Source: JARRPM01 sp963792815
GTDB lineage: Bacteria > Pseudomonadota > Gammaproteobacteria > Pseudomonadales > Halieaceae
Direction of reading: 5' to 3'
Assembly: GCA_963792815.1 (NCBI GenBank)
Contig: CAWBXR010000001.1
Location: forward strand, 469,285 to 533,284
DNA: 64,000 nt
Shown: in pieces, positions 1 to 8,356 of the stretch
Numbering within the stretch: the stretch's first letter is position 1
Layout of the letters: each line of letters opens with the position of its first letter
Program-made: the position numbers and the translations under genes
Notes under the pieces: generated by a model
Told to the model about the DNA's origin: nothing
The model's database searches: none
Seen by the model: the letters and a program-made list of their open reading frames with translations, nothing else

Positions 1-944
1 TTGGGCAGCTGGTGCCGTTTCTGCTCGATGAACTGCCGGGTTACCCGGGCCGTATCGATGATGTCCTGCTGGCCCATGGCAAACACGTTGATGCCCAGGG
101 AGTATTGTCCGTCGAAAGTGGTGAAGCCGCTGCCGTCGACGAAGCCGTCATCGATGGTGGCTATGTCACCCAGCAGCAGGCGCGTGCCGTCGGGCCAGGT
201 GCGCAGTACGATGTCCTCGAAATCCTGCTGCACATAGGCCTGGCCGAGGGTTCGCAGCATGATGTCGCCGTTGCGTGTCTGTACCGAGCCCGAGGGAATA
301 TCCAGGGAGGAGGCGGCGATAATACTGGCGACATCCCCCAGCGTCAGGTGATACTCGCGCAGTAATTGCTCGGAAATTTCCACCGAAATTTCGTACTCGC
401 GTGCACCCACCACTGTCGCTGCCGACACCTCCGGCAAGCTGAGCAATTCGCGCCGGAGTTCGTCCGCCAGGGACTTCATGGCGCGCTCGTCGATGCCCCC
501 GGACAATTGCAGGGTGAGGGTCGGGAACAAGAGCTCAGGTTGTCGCACTATCGGTTCTTCTGCACCGTCCGGAAAATGCTGGATGGCGTTGATGCGATTC
601 TGGACCTCGTCCAGCAACTTGCCCAGGTCGATGCCTTCATTGGGCTCGATCATGATTCGCGCGTAGGACTCGTAGGCGTCTGACTCTACCCGCTTTATCC
701 CGTCCAGGTCGTTGATGGCTTCCTCGATTTTAAGAACGACACCCTTTTCGACCTCCTCGGGAGCCGCGCCGGGATAGGGGGCGGTGATAAAGATCATTTC
801 GATATCGACCTTGGGGAACATGGCGCGCTGGATGGTAAAAGCAGAGCCCAGGCCGACTGCGATAATAACCAGCATCAGCAGGTTGGCGGCCACCGGGTTA
901 TAGGCAAACCAGGCTATGACACCCCTGGGATGATCCGCGCTCAC
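1..944 (-). CDS. RND efflux transporter, N-terminal part (cut by window edge)
   Basis: This is the start of an inner-membrane resistance-nodulation-division (AcrB/MexF-type) proton-driven efflux pump. Reading the minus strand from GTG at 944 gives VSADHPRGVIAWFAYNPVAA, then a first membrane helix (NLLMLVIIAVGLGSAF), then MFPKVDIEMIFITAPYPGAAPEEVEKGV, the hallmark opening of the first periplasmic (porter) domain of RND pumps. About 314 residues are present and no stop is met before position 1; a full pump has about 1000-1050 residues. The GTG start overlaps the stop of the upstream adaptor gene (ATGTGA), so the two are translationally coupled. The substrate cannot be told. The outer-membrane partner is not in the window. 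Confidence 0.85.
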   Translation of the reverse strand, partial: MSADHPRGVIAWFAYNPVAANLLMLVIIAVGLGSAFTIQRAMFPKVDIEMIFITAPYPGAAPEEVEKGVVLKIEEAINDLDGIKRVESDAYESYARIMIEPNEGIDLGKLLDEVQNRINAIQHFPDGAEEPIVRQPELLFPTLTLQLSGGIDERAMKSLADELRRELLSLPEVSAATVVGAREYEISVEISEQLLREYHLTLGDVASIIAASSLDIPSGSVQTRNGDIMLRTLGQAYVQQDFEDIVLRTWPDGTRLLLGDIATIDDGFVDGSGFTTFDGQYSLGINVFAMGQQDIIDTARVTRQFIEQKRHQLP

Positions 945-2221
945 ATGCCGCCCGCTTCGCTGCCGGACAGGGGCGTGGAGGCAGTCGCATCATTCCCCTG
1001 GTCCGGCTCGGGGTCCGGGGGGAGGACGGCCTGCTCGCCCAGCTGGTCAGTGGGGGTCCTGGTCAGAATTTTTACCTGGGCCCCGGCGAAGGAGGCATCG
1101 AGGCTGGTGAGGGAAACCAGGTCGCCCTCGTTCAGGCCGTCAGTGACATAGATTTTGTCGCCGCCGGTGCGCAGGCTGGTCACCTGGCGGTTGCGCAGGT
1201 GCATAGTGTCATCCACCACCCAGACAAAGCTCCCCGCCCGCAGTAAGTAGCGGGGCAGCACCACGACGTCGGTGAGTTCCCGGCCCTGTATGTTGGCGTT
1301 GACAAAAGTGCCCATGCGCAAGGGTAGTAGCGACGAATCCCGCAGCCCGTAGGGGTCCTCTATGCGGGCAACGGTGTACAGGGCCCGCGAACGCTCATCG
1401 AACACCCCTTCGGTGCGGTGCAGGCGTGCGGGCCAGTGCTTGATCACCCCGCCGACATCGGTGTAGAGGTCGATGGCCGAGCCTTCCTCATAGCCTTCCA
1501 TTCCCGGCAGTTCCAGGTAGTCCAGCTTGCTCTGCGGAATGGGAAGCCGCACCTCCGCGGATTCCACCGAAAAGATATCGGCCAGCGGGGTGCCGGCGCC
1601 GACAAATTGCCCCAGATCCGTGTGTTTTTCCCGGATGAGTGCATCGTAGGGCGCCCTTATAATGGTGCGTTCGAGATTGTCGCGGGCGGTGTTGAGCTCG
1701 GCCTGGGCCGCCAGCAACTGGGCGCTGGCCTCTTCCAGTTGCGGTTTGCGCAGGTACAGGTCCCGCGCCTCGGGACTGCGCTGGCTGTTCTTCGGGAGCT
1801 TCTCCCACTCGCGCAATGCCACCTGTCCCCGGCCCTTTTCCTGGACCAGGACGCTCTCGGCGGTTTCCAGCGCGGCCTGCGCGCGCAGCAGGTTGGTCTG
1901 GTAGTCCCTGGGGTCGATGCGCAGGAGGATGTCGTCACTGGAGACAAAGCCGCCCACGTGAAACGCATTGGCGACCTCTATGACCCGGCCTTTGACCTCC
2001 GCCAGCAGGGTTGACTCCTGCAGGGGCGTCACAGTGCCCTGGGCCTGCACCTCGATATGCAGGCTTTCCTTGACGACTTCCGCCACGTCCACGGTGACTG
2101 CGGCGTATACCGGTTCGGCAATTTTGGCGGGCGGGCGCAGCAGGTACATGGTCGCGCTGACGGCTGTCGCGCCGGCGATCAGCGCTAGGGAGATAAATGC
2201 CTGTTTTGACTTGCTGGACAA
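941..2221 (-). CDS. RND efflux periplasmic adaptor (membrane fusion protein)
   Basis: A 426-residue HlyD/AcrA-family adaptor that would bridge the adjacent RND pump to an outer-membrane channel. It has an N-terminal membrane anchor (residues about 8-28), a lipoyl-like half motif (GTVTPLQESTLLAEVKGRV), an alpha-helical hairpin rich in Ala, Glu and Gln (about 105-185), the second lipoyl half (RAPYDALIREKHTDLGQFV), and beta-barrel and membrane-proximal domains to the end. No Cys lipobox is seen, so it is anchored by the helix rather than lipidated. The C-terminal 35 residues are acidic and Pro-rich and probably disordered. It is the first gene of a two-gene unit with the transporter. Confidence 0.87.
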   Translation of the reverse strand: MSSKSKQAFISLALIAGATAVSATMYLLRPPAKIAEPVYAAVTVDVAEVVKESLHIEVQAQGTVTPLQESTLLAEVKGRVIEVANAFHVGGFVSSDDILLRIDPRDYQTNLLRAQAALETAESVLVQEKGRGQVALREWEKLPKNSQRSPEARDLYLRKPQLEEASAQLLAAQAELNTARDNLERTIIRAPYDALIREKHTDLGQFVGAGTPLADIFSVESAEVRLPIPQSKLDYLELPGMEGYEEGSAIDLYTDVGGVIKHWPARLHRTEGVFDERSRALYTVARIEDPYGLRDSSLLPLRMGTFVNANIQGRELTDVVVLPRYLLRAGSFVWVVDDTMHLRNRQVTSLRTGGDKIYVTDGLNEGDLVSLTSLDASFAGAQVKILTRTPTDQLGEQAVLPPDPEPDQGNDATASTPLSGSEAGGM

Positions 2222-2380
2222 TGAAAGTCTTCCACTTGGGCGCCCGTACCACGCTCAGTCGACCGGGGCGGGTCCGGGGCTTCGAAATTACGGGCAGTTA
2301 TACCACATAGGCTACCCTGAGCGGCACAATATACTTGGGTTTAATGGACTTTTGGGGTGAATCCCACCCCCGTGGTTCTG

Positions 2381-3220
2381 TTATTCGCCTTTTGCTTCAC
2401 CCTTGGCTGCACCCTTGTCGAAATGCACATCGACCTGTGGAAACGGTATGCTGATGCCCGCCTCGTCGAAGCGGTGCTTGACGGTTTCCGTGGTATCCCA
2501 GAGCAGTTTCCAGTAATCCTCTGTTTTTGCCCAGGGCCGCACCAGGAAATTGATGCTCGATTCCGCCAGTGCACCGACAGCGATTACCGGGGCGGGGTCT
2601 TTCAGTATCCGCTCATCGGACGCGACGATCTCTTCCAGTATCTGCCTGGCCTTGCGCAGGTCATCGTCATAGGAAACGCTGAACACCATGTCCACCCGCC
2701 GGGTGGGGCGAGCGGAGTAATTGGTGATGTTGCCGCTGATGATGGCGCCGTTGGGTACTATCACTTCCTTGTTGTCCGGCGTGGTCATGGTGGTGGTGAA
2801 AATGCCGATTGTCTCGATGATGCCGGTCGCCCCCCCGGCCTCGATAAAGTCGCCCTTGGTAAAGGGACGGAAGATGATCAGCATGACGCCCGCGGCGAAA
2901 TTGGACAGGGAGCCCTGCAGCGACAGGCCTATGGCCAGGCCCGCGGCGCCCAGCAATGCCACCAGGGAGTTGGTGTTGATGCCGAGCTGGCTGAGGGCGG
3001 CAATGACCACGAACAGCAGCAGAACCCAGCGCAGAATCGCCACCAGGAAGCCTACCAGGATATCGTCCATGCCCCTGCTTCGCAGAACCTTGCGCACGAA
3101 ACCGACGACGCCGGCAACCACCATGCGACCGACGTAGAAAATCGCCAGGGCCAGTACCAGCTTGATGCCCCAGGGGATAACGTAAGTCTGTAGAATCTCG
3201 TTTATATCCAGATTTTCCAT
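2381..3220 (-). CDS. mscS: MscS-family small-conductance mechanosensitive channel
   Basis: An inner-membrane channel that opens under hypo-osmotic membrane tension to release solutes. At 279 residues it matches the length of E. coli MscS (286). Three N-terminal membrane segments are visible; the third (GINTNSLVALLGAAGLAIGLSLQ, then GSLSNFAAGVMLIIFRPFTKGD) is the Gly/Ala-rich pore helix and its kink. The beta domain follows (VPNGAIISGNITNYSARPTRR is typical). I chose the ATG at 3220, which has AGGAG 10 nt upstream, over an in-frame start 11 codons earlier. It is divergent from the MaoC gene. Confidence 0.88.
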   Translation of the reverse strand: MENLDINEILQTYVIPWGIKLVLALAIFYVGRMVVAGVVGFVRKVLRSRGMDDILVGFLVAILRWVLLLFVVIAALSQLGINTNSLVALLGAAGLAIGLSLQGSLSNFAAGVMLIIFRPFTKGDFIEAGGATGIIETIGIFTTTMTTPDNKEVIVPNGAIISGNITNYSARPTRRVDMVFSVSYDDDLRKARQILEEIVASDERILKDPAPVIAVGALAESSINFLVRPWAKTEDYWKLLWDTTETVKHRFDEAGISIPFPQVDVHFDKGAAKGEAKGE

Positions 3221-3372
3221 TGGGTCATGTCTCCTGATTTTCGAGGCCGCCAACTATAGCCAACCTCGTTTGACTTGCCAACGAACATTGCATTTACGGG
3301 CCCGAACTGGTGAATGAACAGGTGCCGGGATGGTATAGTCTGCGCTTCATTTCAACAGGGTGAGCAAGCGCA

Positions 3373-3831
3373 GTGACAACGATTTTCAACAATCCCTCGG
3401 CATTGCTGGAGGCCCCGGGCACTCACCTGGGATATAGCGACTGGCTGGAGATAGACCAGCGTCGGATCGACCTCTTTGCGGATGCCACCGGTGATCACCA
3501 GTGGATTCACGTGGACCCGGAGCGCGCCGCCACGGGGCCTTTCGGCAAAACCATCGCACACGGCTACCTGACCCTGTCGCTGGCCAACCAGTTCCTGCCG
3601 GAAATCATGCAGGTCAACAATGTATCGATGGGGGTCAACTACGGCTGCGAGAAAGTGCGGTTTCCGGCGCCGGTGCCCGTTGGCAGCCGGGTTCGCGGCG
3701 GCGGCGAGGTGATTAGCGCCGAGGAGGTCAAAGGTGGGGTGCAGGTGGTGGTGCGGATGACCATCGAGATCGAGGGGAGCGAGCGCCCGGCCTGCGTGAT
3801 TGACACCATCAGCCGCTTTTTCCCGAACTAG
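3373..3831 (+). CDS. MaoC-like dehydratase/enoyl-CoA hydratase
   Basis: A 152-residue single hot-dog domain protein. The hydratase-2 signature is FADATGDHQWIHVDPERAA, with the catalytic Asp/His pair in the TGDHQWIH segment, followed by FGKTIAHGYLTLSL. Such proteins hydrate trans-2-enoyl-CoA esters in fatty acid or steroid side-chain breakdown. The start is GTG at 3373. A NUDIX gene follows 15 nt later, then the FAD oxidoreductase and cytochrome c, all on the same strand, which suggests a short operon for CoA-thioester catabolism. The exact acyl substrate cannot be read from the sequence. Confidence 0.85.
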   Translation: MTTIFNNPSALLEAPGTHLGYSDWLEIDQRRIDLFADATGDHQWIHVDPERAATGPFGKTIAHGYLTLSLANQFLPEIMQVNNVSMGVNYGCEKVRFPAPVPVGSRVRGGGEVISAEEVKGGVQVVVRMTIEIEGSERPACVIDTISRFFPN

Positions 3832-3846
3832 GCCAGGATTCCGGAT

Positions 3847-4539
3847 ATGCTTGAAATGAGTGACACGGTCGAACCGGTTCACCCCGCCGCCACGGTGGTA
3901 CTGGTGCGCGATGGTGACCAGGGCCTGGAAACCCTGCTGGTGCAGCGCAGCAAGTCGCTCGCCCATATGGGAGGCATGTGGGTATTCCCCGGTGGCCGGG
4001 TGGATGAGGGTGATTATCCACCGGATCGGGACGAGTACGTGGCCGCAGTGAATGCGGCGATTCGGGAGACACGTGAGGAGGCGGGGCTGGACATCAGCAG
4101 CGACCAGCTGGCCTACCTTTCGCACTGGACCACCCCCGAGGGTGCCAGGCGGCGTTTTTCCACCTGGTTTTTCCTGGGGGTGCTGGAAGACGGGCAGGAG
4201 GTCACCGTGGACGGTGGCGAAATAGCCCATCACCGCTGGGTGACGCCGCAGCAGGCTTTTGCCGAGCTGGCTGACAGGGAACACCCGTTCCGCCTGATGC
4301 CGCCGACCTTCGTCAGCCTGGTGGAACTTGCCGATTGTCCCAGCTGTCGCGAGGCACACGAGCGAATCGCCGCCCGTGAGGCAATCCGCTACGCGCCTCG
4401 TATGGTGTTTGTCGCGGACGGTATCTGCTTTCTCTACGAGGGCGACGCGGCCTACGCGGACGAAAACATCGATGCGGCGGGGCCGCGCCACCGCACCTAT
4501 ATGATCGACGGCCAGCTTGAATACCAGCGGCATTACTGA
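3847..4539 (+). CDS. NUDIX hydrolase (NUDT19/CoA-diphosphatase-like)
   Basis: A 230-residue NUDIX protein that would cleave a nucleoside diphosphate linked to another moiety. The NUDIX helix is clear at RETREEAGLDI (about 75-86), but the Gly-rich start of the box (FPGGRVDEGD) is separated from it by about 20 residues instead of the usual 12 or so. This long box is seen in NUDT19/NUDT7-like acyl-CoA diphosphatases, which fits its place between a MaoC hydratase and a flavoprotein dehydrogenase. The N-terminus carries the usual beta strand (AATVVLVRDGDQGLETLLVQRS). A second in-frame ATG at 3856 is possible. The substrate call is inference. Confidence 0.8.
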   Translation: MLEMSDTVEPVHPAATVVLVRDGDQGLETLLVQRSKSLAHMGGMWVFPGGRVDEGDYPPDRDEYVAAVNAAIRETREEAGLDISSDQLAYLSHWTTPEGARRRFSTWFFLGVLEDGQEVTVDGGEIAHHRWVTPQQAFAELADREHPFRLMPPTFVSLVELADCPSCREAHERIAAREAIRYAPRMVFVADGICFLYEGDAAYADENIDAAGPRHRTYMIDGQLEYQRHY

Positions 4540-4551
4540 TGTCCCCAGACC

Positions 4552-6087
4552 GTGACTGACCCGGGGAACAAGGCGGGCCTGCGACGGCGGGACCTGCTGG
4601 CGGGGCTCGGCGCCGCCGCTGCCGGCAGCTTTGCGGTGGGGGCAGGGGCGTTGCCGGCCAGCCGTGTTAACTCCTGGGATATCTATGCTGATGTGCTGGT
4701 AGCCGGTTCCGGCGCGGCTGGCACCTGTGCAGCCATCGAGGCGAGCAGGGCCGGCGCCAATGTGCTGCTGATCGAATCCCTGCCGCGCTTCGGCGGTTCC
4801 TCCGCCATGTCCGCCGGGGTGGTCTACGCCGGCGGCGGTACCGCGCTGCAGCGGGCCCTGGGGGTCGAGGACAGTGTCGAGAACATGTTCAGTTTTATCT
4901 CCCGGGCCGGCGGCAAACACCCGCCTGTGGAGAAAATCCAGCTTTATTGCGAACAGAGCAGTGCGCACTTTGACTGGCTGGTAGAGCAGGGTGTGCCTTA
5001 CAGCCAGCAAATGTCGCAGGGTGTGTCGGTACCCATGGCGGGAGAGTCACTGTTTTTTTCCGGTTGTGAACTGGCCTGGCCCGCCCGGGAACTGGCGGTG
5101 CCCGCGCCCCGCGGTCACGTTCCCGTGGCGACCGGCATGACCGGCGGCAGGGTGCTGATGGAAGCCCTGCTGGCCCAGGCGGGCGCGCTGGGGGTGCGCC
5201 TGCAGGCCGAGGTGAAGGGCCAGCGGTTGATCGTGACCAGCGAGGGTCGGGTCATCGGCATGCAGGTCGAAGTGGCGGGCGAGCCCCGGACCATCAGGGC
5301 TTACCGCGGTGTGGTGCTGGCCAGCGGGGGTTTCATCCACAACCGGGATATGGTGCGCGACTACGCCCCCGAGCTCTACGACTGCTCGGTGCCCTGGGGC
5401 AATATGGGCGACCAGGGGATGGGCATCAATATGGGCATTGGCGTCGGCGCCGCGGCGCTGCGCATGCACCAGGGCTTTGCCATAGTGCCCCTGTACCCGC
5501 CGGAGTCCGTGCTGTCCGGTATCGTGGTCAACGCCTCCGGCCAGCGTTTCGTCCCCGAGGATACCTACTACGGTGTACTTGGTGATGCGATAGCGTATCA
5601 CCAGCAGGGGCGGGCCTGGCTGATCACCGACCGGCGCGGCGAGCCGCCGGCGACCCAGGACAATTTTCTGCCGGTTGCCGAGGGCAACACCATCGGCGAT
5701 CTCGCCGACCAACTCGGGTTTCCCAAGGGAGCCCTGCAGGATACCGTGGCTTATTACAATCGTCATGCGGTCAATGGCGATGACCCGCTGTTTCACAAGC
5801 GTCCGCCGGTGTTGCGGCCGTTGCAGGGGCCACCCTACAAGGCCTGGGATCTCGCCGTGGACAAGGCGTTTGTTCCCGCCCACACCTTCGGCGGCCTGCA
5901 GACCGGTCTCGATGGCGAGGTGTACAACAGCTTCGGTGAGGTCATACCCGGGCTCTATGCCGCCGGGCGAACCAGTTCGGGCCTGCCCGGGGCGCCTTAT
6001 ATCGCCAGCGGCCTGTCCGTGGGCGATGCCACTTTTTTCGGGCGTCGGGCGGGACTGGCGGCTGCCCGCAGGGGAGCCCCGACATGA
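4552..6087 (+). CDS. Tat-exported FAD-dependent oxidoreductase, 3-ketosteroid dehydrogenase/fumarate reductase type
   Basis: A 511-residue FAD_binding_2 flavoprotein. The N-terminus, KAGLRRRDLLAGLGAAAAGSFA, is a twin-arginine signal (RRRDLL), so the folded holoenzyme should act in the periplasm. The dinucleotide motif is ADVLVAGSGAAGTCAAIEAS (about 46-65), followed by LIESLPRFGGSSAMSAG, the FAD-ribose and active-site loop of the succinate/fumarate/3-ketosteroid family. The C-terminal FAD motif is GLYAAGRTSSGLPGAPYIASGLSVGDA. The stop overlaps the start of a c-type cytochrome gene (ATGA), so the cytochrome is probably its electron acceptor or donor. Whether it oxidises a steroid or another cyclic ketone is not shown. 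The start is GTG at 4552. Confidence 0.83.
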   Translation: MTDPGNKAGLRRRDLLAGLGAAAAGSFAVGAGALPASRVNSWDIYADVLVAGSGAAGTCAAIEASRAGANVLLIESLPRFGGSSAMSAGVVYAGGGTALQRALGVEDSVENMFSFISRAGGKHPPVEKIQLYCEQSSAHFDWLVEQGVPYSQQMSQGVSVPMAGESLFFSGCELAWPARELAVPAPRGHVPVATGMTGGRVLMEALLAQAGALGVRLQAEVKGQRLIVTSEGRVIGMQVEVAGEPRTIRAYRGVVLASGGFIHNRDMVRDYAPELYDCSVPWGNMGDQGMGINMGIGVGAAALRMHQGFAIVPLYPPESVLSGIVVNASGQRFVPEDTYYGVLGDAIAYHQQGRAWLITDRRGEPPATQDNFLPVAEGNTIGDLADQLGFPKGALQDTVAYYNRHAVNGDDPLFHKRPPVLRPLQGPPYKAWDLAVDKAFVPAHTFGGLQTGLDGEVYNSFGEVIPGLYAAGRTSSGLPGAPYIASGLSVGDATFFGRRAGLAAARRGAPT

Positions 6088-6515
6088 AAAGTATGCTGGC
6101 GAACTTGCTGGGGGTGGGGCTGCTGGTAGTGGCCGTTGCGAGCCCGGCCCAGCCTGACCCGGTCGATGAATTATCGCTGGCCCAGGGTGATCCGGGGCGT
6201 GGCCGGCTGGTGTTTGCCCCCTGTCGAACCTGTCACTTTACCGATGCCGGGGCGGGTCACGGTAACGGTCCCAACCTGTCCCGTATTTTCGGCAAGGTAG
6301 CGGGACAGCAGAGCGGTTTCGAGTACTACTCGGACGCTCTCAAGGCGGCCCAGTTTGTCTGGACACCGCAGCTGATGTACGCCTGGCTGGAAAACCCCAT
6401 GGCCGCGCTGCCGGGAACCACCATGATGAGCGCGGGGGTTCCCGACCCGCGCCGGCGGGCAGACCTCGTCGCCTACCTGCAGTCGGTGTCGGTGCGCCAG
6501 GGCCAACTCGATTAG
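6084..6515 (+). CDS. Periplasmic class I cytochrome c
   Basis: A 143-residue monoheme cytochrome. It has a cleavable signal peptide (MKSMLANLLGVGLLVVAVASPAQ), a heme-binding CRTCH motif at about residue 47-51, a GNGPNLSRIFGKVAG segment, and the axial Met in the TTMMSAGVPDPRRRADLVAYL region typical of cytochrome c550/c2-like folds. It overlaps the upstream flavoprotein gene by 4 nt, which argues for a flavocytochrome-type pair passing electrons toward a terminal oxidase. The next gene (thiolase) converges on it 12 nt after the stop. Confidence 0.88.
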   Translation: MKSMLANLLGVGLLVVAVASPAQPDPVDELSLAQGDPGRGRLVFAPCRTCHFTDAGAGHGNGPNLSRIFGKVAGQQSGFEYYSDALKAAQFVWTPQLMYAWLENPMAALPGTTMMSAGVPDPRRRADLVAYLQSVSVRQGQLD

Positions 6516-6527
6516 TGTGAACAGGCC

Positions 6528-7715
6528 CTAGTTCTTCACGATTACCGAACTGCCGTGGCCAAACAGTCCCTGGTTGGCGGTGATACCCACCTTCGCTCCC
6601 TTGACCTGGCGGTCACCGGCTTCCCCGCGCAGTTGCCAGGTCAGCTCGCACACCTGGGCGATGGCCTGGGCAGGGACTGCCTCGCCAAAACAGGCCAGCC
6701 CACCGGAGACATTGACCGGAATCTTGCCGCCCAGGGCGGTATCGCCGCTGCGCAGCAGGGCTGCCGCCTGGCCCCTGGGGGCGAGCAACAGATCCTCGAT
6801 CCAGTCCAGCTCGAGTGCGGTCGAGAGGTCGTACACTTCCGCGAGGCTGACGTCCTCCGGGCCGATGCCGGCCTCTTCGTATGCCTTCAGGGGAATGGAG
6901 GAGCGGTAGCTGATGGCTTCCACCCCGGCCGCGGCCGCCGAGTCGGTGGCAATATCGGGCATTTCGACCACGCCGCTGGCAAAGGTGGGGGTGACGGTGG
7001 AGATTGCCGCCACCCGGGGTGCGTCGGCTTTGCCGATCCTGCGGGCGTAATCCAGGCTGCAGACAATCAGGGCGGCGCCGCCGTCGCTGGTGGCGCAGAT
7101 GTCCATCAGGCGCAGGGGGTCGGCCACCATGGCTGAGGCGGCAACGTCCTCCGCGGTAAAGCACTTGCGGTAGCGGGCGCGGGAATTTTTTGCGCCGACC
7201 CGGGAGTTCTTTACCTTCACCGCGGCGAAGTCCTCCAGGGTATCGCCGTACAGGTCCATGCGCCGCCTGGCGTACAGGGCGAAGTAGGTGGGGTTGGTAA
7301 TGCCGAGGTAGAACCGCACCCAGTCGGGGTCCTCCGGGCGGTAGCCGCCAGCCGGCGCCAGGAAGCCCTTGGGCGTGGTGTCGGCGCCCACCACCAGGGC
7401 TACCTCGCATTCACCGGCGAGAATCTTGTTGCGGGCAGCTGCCAGTGCCTGTGAGCCGGAGGCGCAGGCGGCGTAGGAGGTGTTCACCTCTGCGCCCTGC
7501 CAGCCCAGGGCCTGGGCGAAAGTGGCGCCGGCGACATAACCCGGGTAGCCGCAGCGCACCGTGGCGCCGCCGGAAACGAAGCGAATGTCCCGCCACGGCA
7601 CGCCGGCATCGGCCAGGGCTTCCCGGGCAGCTGCCACGCCGTACTGCACGAAATTATGACCCCACTTGCCCCAGGGGTGCATGCCGGCGCCGATAATCGC
7701 AATTTCATTGGACAT
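6528..7715 (-). CDS. Thiolase-family protein (SCP-x/lipid-transfer-protein type)
   Basis: A 395-residue thiolase fold protein. The nucleophile Cys lies in NTSYAACASGSQALAAA. The second half has EVYDLSTALELDWIEDL, VNVSGGLACFGEAVPAQA and ending GLFGHGSSVIVKN. The usual C-terminal Cys/His arrangement of degradative thiolases is altered, as in SCP-x-type thiolases and steroid side-chain aldolases (Ltp2). The ATG at 7715 was chosen because it gives the usual N-terminus (MSNEIAIIGAGMHPWGK). It lies 5 nt after a DUF35 gene, and such pairs usually form one complex. Whether it is a thiolase or a retro-aldolase cannot be settled here. Confidence 0.85.
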   Translation of the reverse strand: MSNEIAIIGAGMHPWGKWGHNFVQYGVAAAREALADAGVPWRDIRFVSGGATVRCGYPGYVAGATFAQALGWQGAEVNTSYAACASGSQALAAARNKILAGECEVALVVGADTTPKGFLAPAGGYRPEDPDWVRFYLGITNPTYFALYARRRMDLYGDTLEDFAAVKVKNSRVGAKNSRARYRKCFTAEDVAASAMVADPLRLMDICATSDGGAALIVCSLDYARRIGKADAPRVAAISTVTPTFASGVVEMPDIATDSAAAAGVEAISYRSSIPLKAYEEAGIGPEDVSLAEVYDLSTALELDWIEDLLLAPRGQAAALLRSGDTALGGKIPVNVSGGLACFGEAVPAQAIAQVCELTWQLRGEAGDRQVKGAKVGITANQGLFGHGSSVIVKN

Positions 7716-7720
7716 CTGGT

Positions 7721-8179
7721 TTACGCTCCGCTCTTGCTGTTCGTATCGGTAGCCAGCGGCCGCCACTTCCAGGTCACCCTGATGTCCTCTTCGGTCTCAT
7801 GCAGGGCTTCCAGAACCAGTTCCATGGGCATACCCACCTTCAGGTCCTCGACCGAAACGCCCTTGACTACCTGGCCCAGAATGACCATTTGCTCCTCCTC
7901 CAGTTGCACCCCGGCGATGGCATAGGGCTCAAATGGCTCGGCGGCCACGAACGGTGCCGGCGGCTTGTAGCAGGCGTTGGTGTAACTCCAGATTCGCCCC
8001 GTCCTGCTGAGCTCAACCCGCCGGAAACCCGTACTGTCGCAGCCCGGGTTGCGGCAGTACTGGTCCTGGGGTGGGAAAAAATAGGTATCGCAGTGGGTGC
8101 ATTGGCTGCCTATGAGGTGGGGCCTGGCTGCCATGGTGTGCCAGCCGTCAATGGCAGGCACCAGGGGTTTGTCGCTCAT
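7721..8179 (-). CDS. DUF35/OB-fold zinc-ribbon protein, thiolase partner
   Basis: A 152-residue protein with an N-terminal rubredoxin-like zinc ribbon (Cys pairs in CTHCDTYFFPPQDQYCRNPGC, about residues 27-48) followed by an OB-fold (GRIWSYTNACYKPPAPFVA; PYAIAGVQLEEEQMVILGQVV; LKVGMPMELVLE). Members of this family bind acyl-CoA and act as the essential small subunit for thiolase-like or aldolase enzymes, as ChsH2 and Ltp2 do in steroid side-chain breakdown. It sits directly upstream of the thiolase gene in the same transcription unit. It is divergent from the SRAP gene, with a 177-bp shared control region (8180-8356). Confidence 0.87.
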   Translation of the reverse strand: MSDKPLVPAIDGWHTMAARPHLIGSQCTHCDTYFFPPQDQYCRNPGCDSTGFRRVELSRTGRIWSYTNACYKPPAPFVAAEPFEPYAIAGVQLEEEQMVILGQVVKGVSVEDLKVGMPMELVLEALHETEEDIRVTWKWRPLATDTNSKSGA

Positions 8180-8356
8180 GATGGTCTCCGGGTCAGGGCG
8201 GGCTTCAGGGTACTATCGGCTGGCGGATGCAGGCAAGGAAACAGCTGCGCCCGGGTCACCGCAGTGGGCCGGCGGCAGCATGGGGTTTACCATGGCAGAC
8301 CTGAGCCGTCCGGGCACTCCTGCGGGATTGCCTGTTCAATAAAGAGGGATACGCCC

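Noticed and set aside
3352..5010. Long minus-strand frame of 552 codons opposite MaoC/NUDIX/FAD genes
   Set aside because: His/Arg/Gly-rich mirror of three well-supported plus-strand genes; typical high-GC shadow frame.
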